From Paralvinella palmiformis (taxonomy: Eukaryota > Annelida > Polychaeta > Terebellida > Alvinellidae), in NCBI GenBank assembly GCA_025642065.1, contig JAODUP010000311.1:326001-390000 (forward strand): a stretch of DNA of 64,000 nucleotides, read 5' to 3'. Shown here piece by piece: positions 14,401 to 27,233 of this stretch (positions are counted from its first letter, which is position 1; each line of letters starts with the position of its first letter). The notes under the pieces are model-generated. The model searched no databases, had not been told where the DNA came from, and saw nothing but the letters and a program-made list of their open reading frames with translations. A program made the position numbers and the translations under genes.

Positions 14401-17400
14401 AATGATAATTTAAAAAGAGTATATACTGCGCTATGTATAAATGGGATCAATATGGTATTTCAGTATTTAGTGATGATTGATTTATCTATATTGTGATTGT
14501 ATGCTTTACCTATAGTAATTACTGTAGTTTATGAAACATGCATCAGTTCCATAGATTAAATAGTATCAGTAAACAGTCATTGTAGACAACTCGGTGACTG
14601 GCTATCATTTTGATGGTTTGTGTATTGTTTTTGCCGTACAGATACATGTCCAGTTGTTGTCTTACATAATACCATCATAAGTATAATGGTCAGTGGGTTT
14701 TTTTCTCATTCTGTGATCTCAGCGTCTGGCTTTACAGTTGTTTCCCATATCCCCAGTTTTCATCATCTTATAACAAATGATGGTCAGAATAGTCGGGTCT
14801 GTTTGTACTCTGGTGACCAGTACTGTGTTCTCTGTACACAGCAAGCTTTGTATAGCGCTGTTTCCAGTTATTGCAGAATGGCTGGTGGTGTCATTACGTA
14901 ATGAAGCCAGTCCCTTGGTTTGCACAGCATGGCAACCAACCAGTGCTGCCTTTGGCGTCATCTGCTCGAATGGCTCTCACATGCTGAAGTTGGCTAAAGA
15001 TGAATGGCATTGTGCATGCTCTCCTGACAAGAAATTCAGACTAATTCTTGTGCTGGGTATTGGGAGGAGGCGCAATACCACGCTCACAGATTTGTGTACA
15101 CTGTGTGGTGTGATATGCTAATGAGCATCCAGGGTCTGTTCCAGCTGCTACCAGTGGTGCCGCTATGTTGAAGGCAAACCATACAGTGCTGACCCCTGGT
15201 GAGTGATGAAAACAACTGGTCTGCAGCTGAGTGCTTCATCTCCAGGTGGCAGTATGTTGATCACTATATTGTGGAAAACTGAAGGATTGAGTTGCCTCAA
15301 GAAATAATTTATGTTGTCACCTGTGTTAACTGACGTTTTATCAGTCTGTTACCATATCATTCATTAACAGCAGTCTGTCAGTTAATTCCTTGAAACTATT
15401 AACTAATGTTTTCTGGTCTTTGGTGAACATTGTTTATATTGTTATTTAGAAAATATTTCGCTCATCGAATCTGTAATTTAGTCTTGAAAGAATAAATACT
15501 TCCCTTTAACCATTTTTTTTTTGCAAAAATTAAGCTCAAAGTATGTTTGATTAATCTCCTTTATTTCAAAGAATATCCTTTCATAAGGGTGTATTGTCTA
15601 TTCTCCCATTCAAGTCACTTGTTGGGTTGATATCCCCCACTGGAACTGACCCCCGGGCCCCAACTGTGTTACAGCCACAAATAAAGCCTAGAACTTGATC
15701 TGGTCTGTGGATAAACTGAAATACCTCGTCTTTTGATAATCACATACAGTATTTACATGATTAATAATATCTTATAATAAGGTGTTTGTTGATAGATGTG
15801 TATTTGCATAATTAATAATATCTTAACTAAAGTTTTTGTTGTTAGATGTATACACAGCTAAATTTCAGTAGCCTCTTGCAGGCAGTGTTTCATTTGAAAA
15901 AACTAAGGCGCCTACATAGAAATTAATTTTTGTGTACAGGAATCTTTACGTCAGTACAGAATGACTCGCTTCTACATCAAGCAAAAAGAGGACCCCCATG
16001 GTTCACAGATAGCAATGTTTGTAGGCAACTTACCAACAAGTCTGTCTCAGTTACAGTATGAAAAGATATTATTGGATATTATAGGCAAAGGTGAGTAACT
16101 GGTTGTTGTATTTGTGAACACAGTGATGGTTAATTGAGTATTTATTTGATGTCATTCATGATAGTGTTAACTAAATATGTATTGTTATCCTGAACACAAG
16201 TTATTAATCTACACGAGTGACAAATTATTAACAGAGCCCATTTTGACATCAATGAGATACTAAATATACAGTTAATATATCACTTAATATAATAACTTAA
16301 GTAAAAAGTATGTTTTCTATGTTTAACAATGTCATAACACAAGATTTTACAGGACTTTACTGAAGATATATCCCTAGCCTGTTACATAACACCTGGGTGG
16401 GGTGTGATCCATCAGGGACTTACATTTTGTTTAAATCATCAGTCACTGTCAGAATTAGGCAGTGGATATTCTTCCATCTTCTGTAATCCTAACTCACCCT
16501 GTTAATCTTCCACGAGTTTAGTTACAGGTGCTGTGATGTGTATATTATAACTGTCAGTTGGTCACATGTCATATGTGACACCCTGAATCTTACTAGGCAA
16601 TATATTTCAGATGGGGTGTGGGTCTACTGGTAGAGCTGATGTTATGATTATGTTATGATGGATTATTATTGAATGATTGTTGACAGGGAATCGAATTCTC
16701 CCTTGTCTGAAATAGTTTATAAGTTATAGAGACACTTATTTCCAGGCCTCTGCCAGTTACAGCTTTATATCTTGAAAGTGTAATCACTATTAATTTTTTT
16801 CTTTCATTCAAGAAGGTTGGTTAATCATGACCTAAATTTAAGCTTAATGACCAACCCTAAAACTAAGTTTTAATTGAACTGATAGAAGACTAACTGGCCA
16901 AATCAGGGAGTACCTAATTCGTTTAAACACAAAAACATATGCTAAATGTTTATTTTGGTAATGTTCTACTTTTTAAATGTAGAATCCATAATTAGTACCA
17001 GAATAGGCAATTATGAAGTGTCATTTAAAATAGAATTTGCCTTATTTTGAAGAGGAAGGTTTAATATTTGAAACAGAATTCGCTTTTTTAAGGAAAACTG
17101 GTGCTCCAACATTTTGTCCTTTTAACACATATTGTTGGCTATCCATATTTAACTGTAGTTTATAGGAAGGCAAGTACTTGGTATGAGGCGGATATTTTTC
17201 TTGTTGGTGTTATCCAAAATGACCTTTAAGCATCTGTTAGTTCAATTACATGTGTATGCATGACTAGTGATTGATCTCTTACTTCTGAGTAAATCAGTTT
17301 GTCGTGGTTACTTGTACAGTGTACTGGTCATTGTCTGATAACGTGTCACACACCATCTCAACCTAACCTAACAACAGTTCCAGGAGGATTAAGCATATCA

Positions 17401-20400
17401 AGAACCTGATTGGCCGAGCCATCAGCTCAATTTACTTAATCTAACGTACAATTATTAATCATTCTACCAACTGATAATGACATCTAACAACCACCGGTCG
17501 TAACTGTAATCATAAATATAAGACAACCTAGAACCACAGTCCAGTATAATGTCTGTTATCAGTTAAAACATAGTTATATACAGCCCAGGTCTGTTTTTAT
17601 AATCCACATAAAATTATACGCAAAGCATATAAGCTATTTCAGTGTTTGATATAGATAATCTAAAATGATGAATAGTAACACTAACTAACAAGTCTTTATT
17701 TACCCTCCATAATACATAGATTTAATTGAACAGAACATGGCACTTATCTCTGACATAGCTTTCACTTGTCATTTTGATTTCTGTTCAATACAGTAATGAA
17801 AAGGATTTGTTTGTTATCATGTCTGTATTTAGTTGGTGCTTAAGTGTGTATGAAGATTTGTTTCCTCTAATATTAACAGATATTTGTTTTTAAATTTCAG
17901 AAAACAAATGGTCAGGTTTTGATGTTATATACTATGAGTATGGGGCGTTAGTATTATTGTTTTCAAACCCTGAGACTGCTACAAGGGCATACAATATATG
18001 TAAAGAGAGAACCTTTGATGATAAACCACTGCTAGTACTCTTACTGCCAAATATACAGGTATGTTGTTATTACAGGCTATGTTGATTATGTAGTTGTGAT
18101 ATGATGTTCCCATATATGAATCACAGGTATCACAAGGATTCGAAATCCTAGTGGCTGTAAGTTTTTTATTGCTGAAATTGTGGCATTAATTTTGACTGTT
18201 CGTTTATTATTTTCAACCAGCAGATGCATTAACTCATGGTTTTTAACCTTTGATCATTTCAGCCTCAAATGATCCCTGATAATGTGACCCCTCTGTTAAC
18301 CTTGGTCAATGTTAAAAGTGGTGGACAGCAAGGCATGGAATTGATTCGTTCATTCCGCAAACTCCTTAATCCACATCAGGTGTATGATCTGATGAATGGA
18401 GGCCCTTTGCCAGGGTGAGTAATAGTCAAATAGTGGTATGTGCACACCTGAAGGGCAGTGTAGTAGACTCAGCTCACTACGTTCTGAGATTGTTTGATCC
18501 AGTTAGCATGTAATTATGCACATAAGTATGGATAAAACTGTATTACACCTTAGTTGTCACTATTTCTGATTTTGCAAGAATAGTTTTATGTTTGATGGTT
18601 TTTTTAACATTCAGCACAGAATGTTAGAATATTTGTTTTTTCGGTAGTGATTATATTTAGCAATCCAAAGACGAAAAGATTAGATTGCTGTTAATCTGGC
18701 AACCCTGAATGGAGAAGTCTATTTCAAACATTTAGTTACTAAAGCGATATCTTGTTCATACTATGGAATCAGTTATCTGGGAATAGTTTACAGCTGATAT
18801 CAATAACCTGACACCAGGCAGTTAGCCAGACAACGATCCAGATCTTCAAATAAATGTCGCCTGGATCAAGACAGGAGGTGTAATGATTACTTCAGAGACA
18901 ACTTAATCCTTATCAGATATATGTTCTATTTCATGTTACCAAACTTATATATTTCTGATCCAGAACTACTTTTACCAGTGCATGTTCAAAGGGGTTTTCC
19001 TTACATGCTTTAATGATAATTTAGTGTCTTGTGTTTGGTCACATTCTTAACTGATATTATTTTAAGGTGGAACCAAATTTGTGTTAAGATACAGAAAATA
19101 TATCCAGTAAGAGTAACTTTACTAGACTAATGTGTGCCCACCTGCTCTCCTCATAATATTGTTCACCTTCTATATTAACATTTAACTGACAAATTGGATA
19201 AAAATCATACTTGCTGTGAACTAACTGTATAAAGTATTTAAATAGCAATGGGTCACTACACATATATATACTCATTATTACCTCACCTAACTGTTTTGAT
19301 TATAGATTTTCTTTGCACTTGTGCAGGATTTACAAGCATTCTTAAACTAATGCACATTGTATGTATATTTATGTGTTAATTAAGTTAATTCTTACTCTTG
19401 TGGGAACTGAAGTGTTTTATATATATACCAACAAGTGTAGGGAAATACTCTCACATACAAAGGCAAAAAATTAGAAATGTGTGTGTGTGTGTGTGTGTGT
19501 AACCATTAAGGTACACTGGTACTTATCTAATGAATGAATAGTGTGTAAAAAAAACTATAATTATATTTGTATACTTGCAGATTGTATGTGTTCCGTAACA
19601 TCCCCAAGTTTAAGATATTGGTATGTGGAGGGGATGGTACAGTAGGCTGGGCACTATCTTGTCTGGATAACGTCGGACAGGATGCGCAGTGTCAGTCACC
19701 TCCAATGGCTATTGTACCATTAGGCACAGGTGATTGTTTATGGTTATATTGATGACAACTGTTGTTCTCTCGCAAACTATAGACATCAGAACAAATAATT
19801 TAAGTCATAATTTAAAACGTGATTATTTCTTATTACTGTTATTATCATCATTATTGTTGTTGTTGTTATTATTATGTCCACTAGCAATGTTGGCAATTTA
19901 TTATCTTGGTAATAACATAGTCTGTACGTTATTCTTATACAGGTAATGACTTGGCCCGTGTTTTAAGATGGGGACCTGGTTATTCTGGTGCAGAAGACCC
20001 TCTTAATCTGCTCAGGGATGTAATTGAAGCTGAGGAAATTAAACTTGATAGGTTAGTAAAGGGCATTTGTATTGATTAACATCACATTTGTTTGACCTTC
20101 TAACCATAATTCAGTTTCAACTGTACACTTATTTATGTATTCTCATAAGAGTCTTGTTTTAACTTTAGTTGTAAGATTATATGTTTGTTTAGTTTTCTGT
20201 TTCTTCTTGAAATGTGAAATTACTTTTGAAAGACAGTGGATAATTAGGATTTTTTAGTTGAAAATTATAATTCATGTTTTAAAATTATTTAATTGTCGGC
20301 TAAACAACACGTGGTTTAATGAAGTTGGAGTATTTTAAACAAGTTTGAGGCTTAGATTTTGAAAAACTTGCCTTATAACTAGATGGCCCGTTTAAATGTA

Positions 20401-22310
20401 AACAAGTGTTTTGTTAATTGTCTGTAATTGTTTGTTTAAGAAAATTTAAATGTAATGGTTTTGTCATGGCAGGTGGACTGTTATTTTCCATCCTAATGAG
20501 AAGGAACACGATGAGACCAAAGTAGCAATAGCAAATGATACAAATGCTGCAAACACTAATGAAGACAATACTTCTATCTTTGTCATGAACAACTATTTTG
20601 GTATTGGAATTGATGCTGATATCTCACTTGATTTCCACATGGCCCGAGAAGAGAACCCAGACAAGTTTAACAGCAGGTAGACTTTGATGAAGTGAAGTTC
20701 AGCTTAACAATTGGTATTGTTATTTTTATCTTGTTGTATATAATACGTGATCATTTAATGGCCTTGTTGTGTCTGTATTTCTTGTGTTTTAGGCTACACA
20801 ACAAAGGTGTCTACTTCAAGATGGGTCTGAGGAAGATGGTAAACAGACGTTCGTGTAAAGACTTGCAGCGCTCCATCAAAGTGGAAGTGGATGGCAAACC
20901 CCTAGATTTACCACCCGTGGAAGGAATAATTATAACTAATATCCTGAGGTATGCTTATTGTTTTAGTTGACTGATGATTTTACCAAATTATTCCAGCATT
21001 TCAGTGTCCATGCTAGTATTAATTAAGCCTGTATTTATTGTATATTTTCAATTAATGTTTCTCACCTGCATTGATTTGAACTGCCATCTGTAATTCGGTG
21101 ATATTTTGTTTGGTCCGTCGATCAGATGAAGTCTGAAATCTGTACATTTCGTTTGATCTGCATCAAGCCAAAGGTGTCTAATCAGTCATTTCACTCAGTA
21201 ATTGGCATCAAGTGAATCATTTCTCTTTCGTTCACATGCTGTACCAGCTGTTGGGGTTATATTAGTCTCGGTCTAATTGATAAGAGTGACAGTGGTCGAG
21301 TTAAAATGTTCACAATAGATGTGAGAGTATATTTGATGTGGTTTGTATATTGAGAATGAATATGAGAACGAATCAAAGCAAACTACCTGTGTCTGGGTGG
21401 ATGATTTCCTAGGAAGTTGTCCCTCGGACATATATCCTGATATGACCAGGACCGAGGTTTAAAAATCTCTCAATCCGATCTGTATAAAGAACTTGAGATA
21501 AGATTTATTTGACGTGAATCATAAACAAGAAGTAGAACTACATTTTCCCATAACACTTAGAATGTTCTCTTTTATTGACAGCTGGGCATCTGGAGCTAAT
21601 CCCTGGGGTCCAGAGAAGGAAGACCAGTTTTCAAAGCCAACCCATTATGATGGGATGCTAGAAATTGTTGGTGTGACTGGAGTTGTCCACCTTGGCCAGA
21701 TCCAGAGTGGCCTAAGGAATGGAATACGCATTGCACAAGGAGGACACGTAAGTGTTTGTGGCTGTATAATACTATAGTGGTGTAATTGTGCTATGTTTTA
21801 TATGTTAAACTATTGTATTGTATCCAAATGTGTAGAGTTAGTAAGCTTTGATAAGTCTTGTCTAGACTAGATTGCAGAGATTTTGCTTACCTCGTTACAG
21901 ATTCGTATTCACCTGTTGGGAGACACACCCGTACAGGTAGATGGTGAGCCGTGGCTGCAGCCTGCAGGCCAGGTCGTTGTGCTACGCTCAGCACTCAAGG
22001 TGAGTTAGATGTTTCAGGCATTATCTTATCACAAAGAAGAACTTATTATTAAGAAACCTTTTCAAAATCTATGTTTTGAGTAATACTAATCTTTATACTC
22101 AGCTTGGAAGTGTTCACTCATCTGATATGTATGTCAAATATTGCCGTTTCTTATTTTGTCTAATAATTTATTCTACTATTGTAGGCAACCATGCTCAAGA
22201 AATCGAAAAATAAAATCAAACGTCGTAACACTGAACCCAGTATCTACTTCCCCACTGATAGCCTGCAGCCACAATCTCCTTCAGCAGACCCTGACAGTGG
22301 CCCATTATAA
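1..22310 (+). CDS. DGKQ: Diacylglycerol kinase theta, 5' end missing
   Basis: Phosphorylates diacylglycerol to phosphatidic acid at membranes. Exons, all in frame: 1-71, 1095-1226, 7058-7199, (7581-7589), 9408-9512, 11167-11261, 13308-13380, 13554-13701, 13884-14001, 14211-14324, 15940-16090, 17901-18058, 18263-18414, 19581-19729, 19943-20051, 20473-20676, 20793-20948, 21582-21747, 21901-21999, 22185-22310 (stop TAA). They give about 824 residues. In order: the end of one C1 zinc finger (1-23); a complete C1 with H30, C43, C46, C61, C64, H69, C72, C80; an Arg/Asp-rich linker (about 135-152); a Ras-association-like region (about 153-335); the catalytic domain (about 450-575) with [10 protein letters not shown] at 503-512 and [12 protein letters not shown]; the accessory domain (about 595-750); a basic tail. 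The third-C1 motif HHWREGNLP and the C1-RA-kinase order point to the theta type (human about 940 residues). Odd: the usual NPKSGG reads NVKSGG (454-459). Confidence 0.95.
1227..7057 (+). other. Large DGKQ intron with repeat fragments
   Basis: The longest DGKQ intron, 5.8 kb, splits the last C1 domain after the CEWCGVT motif. It contains a repeat fragment at 2695-2905 that matches 49950-50125, a SINE-D-like head at 5855-5935, (TA)n at 4186-4211 and 5766-5785 and (GT)n near 6806. I see no convincing gene inside it. Confidence 0.7.
2695..2905 (-). mobile_element. SINE-D 3' fragment
   Basis: Same sequence as the 3' half of the element at 49936-50295: shared taaccctgttctg, ggtgttgtaca, tatccctgactc, gacctgtttccacc and gctgccattaaagg. 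The tRNA-like head is not present. Confidence 0.7.
7581..7589 (+). other. DGKQ: Candidate 9-nt micro-exon of DGKQ
   Basis: The nine bases CTTTACCTG follow a good acceptor (catctgtcag) and precede a consensus donor (gtaagt). Inclusion adds three residues between exons 7058-7199 and 9408-9512; skipping also keeps frame, so it could be alternatively spliced. It lies in the linker after the last C1 domain. No transcript evidence is available here. Confidence 0.5.
8680..8866 (+). mobile_element. SINE-A copy 1 (tRNA-derived)
   Basis: A tRNA-like head with an A-box-like segment (tctagcagtagcg) and a B-box-like gttcgaatct at 8730-8739 is followed by a body (gcatatctgaaggttgtttt, tcgctcggcccatttagcct) and a short atc-rich tail. 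Nearly the same sequence occurs at 63657-63860. It lies in a DGKQ intron. Confidence 0.85.
9746..9884. repeat. (TA)n and (GT)n pair in DGKQ intron
   Basis: An uninterrupted alternating AT tract at 9746-9779 is followed 70 bases later by (TG)n at 9851-9884. Further long dinucleotide tracts in DGKQ introns are at 10503-10535 (GT), 11284-11308 (GT), 11431-11462 (AT) and 19480-19500 (GT). Open frames running through these tracts are not genes. Confidence 0.95.
11118..11152. repeat. (TA)n tract 14 bases before a DGKQ acceptor
   Basis: A 35-base AT dinucleotide run ends only 14 bases upstream of the exon starting at 11167, leaving a very short pyrimidine tract (ctttttctgacag). Confidence 0.95.
14325..15939 (+). 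other. DGKQ intron with a less AT-rich insert
   Basis: This 1.6-kb intron contains a stretch (about 14600-15250) that looks less AT-rich than its surroundings and has overlapping open frames of 93 and 114 codons. The translations carry no motif I recognise and no splice context, so I treat it as an unidentified insertion rather than a gene. Confidence 0.4.
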
Positions 22311-23354
22311 TCAAGGTAAATCAGCTGTTGAAATACACTCACCGTGTTTCCGAATTGATCAGATTAATAATTTGTCGCCCGCTCTCACAGAGTCTCGTAA
22401 TAGACGTGATTCGCTCTGTCATTAACTACTTGGTGTGCTCCAGTAATCATATATTTATATTGTGAGATAATCTCATTGTATTGGTTGTGACAAACTTAGT
22501 GGCCCACTGTATACAGTCTGGCTCGACTTTAGTAAAGTCCAGTATAATGCAGTAGCAGGTATAATGTCAGTGTGCTTCATAGGCAGTGGCCCATTGGAAT
22601 CATACCATATAGTTCAAACAGAGGGGCAGTAACCAGTAAAGGTGTACCTCCTTTTACAATAATGAAAGTATCCATAGAAGTGCAGAAATATTGACACATC
22701 ATAAATATCAGCGGCTTCTTTTCCAAGAGGAATAACACCGTCTAAGATGATTTACTGTAGAAACAAGTAAATTTTCCATATCAGTTTAAATTCACTTGAG
22801 CCCACTTGGCTGTTCATTAGAGGTGCATTGTATATCTGTTGAGAACCATAGTAATTAATTATTCTCAACTATTTTTTTCTGCAATGAACTAACTTTATTA
22901 AATTATTTTGACATTTGACTATCCAAGATAGGTTATGTGATTGTTATGTTTTCTATTTTCCAGCCCCAGATCTGGATTAGGTCACTATTAGTGTAGCTGG
23001 TGGTTTATTTGTGCAAGTTTCTCCGCTATATCCAAACATGTTTAATTGTCACCACCTAGTGAGTACACCGAGAATCCAGCCTGGTGCACTTCCGCCTCAA
23101 GACAGCCGATCAGTGTGCTCCATTACCACGGCAACATATTCTGATGGTGAGAGCATTGATAGCCAGATTAATTAGATATGTGGACTTTTTACTTGAATAC
23201 AAAATTGAGATTGTTTGCTGTATGATGACAGAAGTCCAGTCCAGTGTTGAGGATAGTTGCTATTCTTCTGGCATGTACACTTCTGATGAAATGCACAAGG
23301 AAGCCATATTGTATTTTACCACTCTGTGTGTATATATACATACATATAGATAGA

Positions 23355-23375
23355 AATATATATATATATAATATA

Positions 23376-23420
<45 letters not shown>

Positions 23421-23435
23421 ATGTATATATATATG
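23355..23435. repeat. Compound (TA)n microsatellite
   Basis: About 80 bases of nearly pure TA, interrupted by a few C and G steps, in the DGKQ 3' flank. Confidence 0.95.
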
Positions 23436-25380
23436 AGTACATATGCCTGGCTGTGTAATGTTTCATTTGCATATGCGTTCCCACTTCATCAGCGCTCCTC
23501 CAGCCTTCCCCAAAACAATTTCTTACCTTTATTATATTGTTAATGATTAGATTGCCAGTTTTCGTATAGACACCTGCAGTGTGCATTCTTGGTAGTGATG
23601 TATTGTTTCTGCAAAGAAACCAAAAATAACTAATGTTGTGTGTGTATATGTGTGTATTATAACAGTGTTTACATGAAGGTCCTGCTCTGTGATTCACTAT
23701 TTTGCAGGTGTATGTATAAATGTTGAAAATTGTCCAATCATTTAAATATGGATGTCTCAGAAATCTTGCATTCGACAGAGCCATCTGCCGAAGATGTGAT
23801 CATGGCCTCTCACTTCTTACAGTCACCGTGCCAAGGTCATACATTTTTGTCCAATGTGAGCTGTTGTTGCTGTGGCCTGCTCATCACCATGGTAACTGAT
23901 CATCCCCACTTATCACACTGTATCTTGGATGCAACTATTATTAACTTTTATCATTGTGAGCCATGAAGAGTGAATCTTGATGAGGCTCACAGCCAGTGCT
24001 GGGTGTTCTGAACGTGTTCCACTGCGAGAGTGATGTCACGTTTTGTTTACCATGAGGTACCCCATTTTTTGCATTCTCTATTAGTGTGATAAACTGTGGC
24101 TAAATCTTTAATTAATATCTGTGATTATGGTTAGAAATATCCCAGACTTCAGAAATGATGAGGTGAAGTTGAATTTATGTCACGTGACCACTATGAGACC
24201 CTAGTGAACACATCTTCTGCTTACGTAAACAGACATGCCATTTGTGTGCTTATGTTCCATGTGCAGCGGCATCGTGATACACTTGGACACATAGAGCATG
24301 TCGTGTCTGAATTGAGTGAGTTTTATTCATCCTCACAGAGGCCAAGTAATGGTTTCCCCGTCGGACATGTTAGTACACAGTTTGCTGGGTAAATGCATTA
24401 TGTGGCTGGGCCATGTAGTGTACCACACTGTAGTAGTAGTGATTACCTTAATTCGGCAGAAGTTATTCTTGATGTGCTTATGTCTGCGAGATGGATGTAG
24501 CAAAATTTGACATGTATGGGCTGAGGGCAGATCACCAGAGATTGAGGGAATCTGAACTTTATTCTCGGTTATGATAGGTAGTTTGCACTCTCAGTGGTGC
24601 CGTAATTTGGTCATCCTTGTCACAAACTATTGAACTGTATGCTGTGTTCTCAGTGTTGAAGAATTACGTTGATGTCACTTTGATTGTGTGTATGTGTGTG
24701 TGTGTGTGTGTGTGTGGATCTGTTCTCTCTGGGTGGTTTATTCATTGTGTGGGCCATGGCTGTTGTGGTACATACGTAGTTCATCTGTAATCTGGACATC
24801 AGTCATGCAGCAGAGATGACATCACACACACACACGTACCAGCACATCAGCTGTTCATCCATGTCATCCGTCTGTCATTGCTCGTATCAGATCTGTATGT
24901 GACAGTTTTATTAGCCCATGATATTTTGAACTGCCTGCAGCTATACAAAATAGATGTATCATTTATGTCCATGCAAAACTAACTTTAAGGAGTGGTTGTG
25001 AAGGCTATTGTATTGTTAGCATTCTTTGTTAAATCACATACAATAATATATATATATATATGTATATATATATATTGTGTGTGTATGTATGTGAAATATA
25101 CATGCATGCATGTTTGATGCGCGCGCGCATGTGTGTGTGTGTACAAAGTATCATTGAACTTTTGAATTATACTTGTTATATTGTTAGCATGTCTTTATGT
25201 ACCCGTTAAGCTGATGTCCCAGCCTTTGTAGTCAAAAATCATGTTGTTTTCACCACATTTTTATGAGTGTGGGTATATTCTAGTCAAGCTGAAGGTTTAA
25301 AATTTTATTATTTCTTATTTATTGCATTGAAAAATACTGTTGTTAATATGACCTGTTTGTTGATAACTGACATAAGAACT

Positions 25381-25571
25381 GGTGTGTGTGTGCGTGCGTG
25401 TGTGTGATGTATGTATGTGTGTGTGTGTGTGTGTGATCATTAAAAACTCAGTCAAATCAAGGATTATTCACATACGCAGATTTAAATACAAATTCACAAC
25501 TTACATAATTCAGATCAAACACACACACATGCTGCATGCATGCATACATACATACATACACACACACACCT
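25381..25571. repeat. (GT)n and (CA)n microsatellites in opposite phase
   Basis: GT-rich repeats at 25381-25434 and CA/CATA-rich repeats at 25505-25571 flank 70 bases of unique DNA. They are roughly complementary to each other and could fold back in a transcript. Confidence 0.9.
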
Positions 25572-27090
25572 TAGATGTCTGTAGACATGTTATTTACATA
25601 AGGGGGTTGTTACTTCTTAGAAAGATGTTTTTGTCTTTAACATATTGCTTTACATATACTGTGGTGCCCCCTGTCACCCAAGGTTTGTCTCATTGTTTGA
25701 CTGTTTGTCGCCTTCTGAACCCATCTGCTGGTGGTACCAAAAGGGGACAGCACAAATGAGTAAATGGTGGGTGACGTCGTAATGAAATGGCTCATGTGGG
25801 TCATCACATTGCAGTGTGTTATACTAGATAAATATAATAGCTGGTCTATTTCAATACAGTTATATTGACAATGATTACTGCCAGATATGTATACTTCAGT
25901 ATATTGCTGTTTGACTGCCTGTTCGCGGTAAGTGGACTCCTGTTTTACTAAAGCTGCCAAAAACCATATGATAGAATCAACTGGTTTAAAGTACTCCTCT
26001 AATATACACGCCGATATATAGCCCAGCTGTCAGCTGAAAACAACACCCATTCACATACACATTCTCACACAACACGCCCACATTCGCACTTGACAGGTGA
26101 CGAGACAGCTTTACCAAGAACTAATCTGCGTGGCCAGTAACAGGTAAATCAAGTAGAATCGCGGCCAGTATATTTTGGGTAAAGAAAACAAACCGATCTC
26201 TAATGATCTCTTGTACATCTCACCTCGCGTCTAGTCATCATTATCATTATCTCAAACTGACTGACTGATAATACTCTGTGCCACATAATCTGACCTGATA
26301 CGAACTTGACCTGACCCAGTTCCTGAACTCTGCTGTATATCACTGTTATGCAAGTCAACATGAAGCTCTTCTGAAATGTTTGTTTCGTGATGTTAAATTA
26401 GTCAGCTTGCGATGTTTACCGGCCATTGGTTCGTAAACATCTACGACAAGGTGATTCCTGCATAATCGAACCCTCTGTTTTTCTGTTGTTGCCGTCTCGC
26501 TGCAAAGATGCATTTCTCTAACATCGGTTCTGTAATAATTATATGTATATGTGAAATAAACTAGAAGTATGTCAATGTGATTTTGTTCCTGTTTGGGGTC
26601 GGGTTATGTGTCTTGTTGTTTTATTGCCAGATAGTAAATCGATAAATGTTTCTTAAACACCCGCAGCATACTAAATGATGGCAATTTATTCAGCACTCTG
26701 TTAATAGCCGACACTGAAACGAAGAATATTGACTGTCTAAAACATAATTAACTTATCAATAGCATTCACTAATAATACAAAAGCGCATGAGAATAAATTA
26801 AAATTATTATATTCTGAAGATCAGTTTTAAAATAAAGGTCAAATATGCGTATTAATTCGTTTCATAGAATGTAACCTCATATTTGGTGTATTGAACTGAG
26901 AAATTGAAGTACGTTTACTAGGAACTTGTATTCTTCCAAACTAGGTATATATAGCAGTTTTTTAAAGTATTGTTTTGACCATTACACGTGAACACAAGTT
27001 ATCTATCCTGAAAGTCATCTTTACAGATATCTACATAAAAATCAATCTGCGAGCAGCAGCTTACGTCGAGTCCCTACTTTTGTCAATAAA

Positions 27091-27171
27091 CTGTTTTTGT
27101 TGTAATTTGATCGTACGTTGTTTTTGTTGTAATTTGATCGTACGCTGTTTTTGTTGTAATTTGATCGTACG
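27091..27171. repeat. Three tandem copies of a 27-bp unit
   Basis: Copies at 27091-27117, 27118-27144 and 27145-27171 differ only at the first base or two. Each contains tttgttgtaatttgatcgta. There are too few copies and no spacers, so this is a minisatellite, not a CRISPR array. Confidence 0.95.
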
Positions 27172-27233
27172 CAAGCAAAAACGATAATTGATAATTATTA
27201 ATAATAAATACAATATAATAATGTTTTTAGTGA

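Larger units (their letters stand above)
22311..26580 (+). other. DGKQ 3' UTR and flank
   Basis: No coding exon is recognisable after the TAA at 22308-22310. A donor-like tcaag/gtaaat lies 5 bases past the stop (22316) and a matching acceptor ttttccag ends at 22963, so a 3' UTR intron is possible. An AATAAA at 26555-26560 is one candidate for the distal poly(A) signal. The stretch holds (TA)n at 23355-23435, (TG)n at 24692-24716 and mixed (GT)n/(CA)n at 25381-25571. Confidence 0.4.

Noticed and set aside
14777..15121. 114-codon plus-strand frame in a DGKQ intron
   Set aside because: No domain, no splice sites joining DGKQ in frame and competing frames on both strands; left as an unidentified insert.
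27091..27171. Repeat array resembling a CRISPR
   Set aside because: Only three head-to-tail copies without spacers in a eukaryotic intergenic region; it is a minisatellite.
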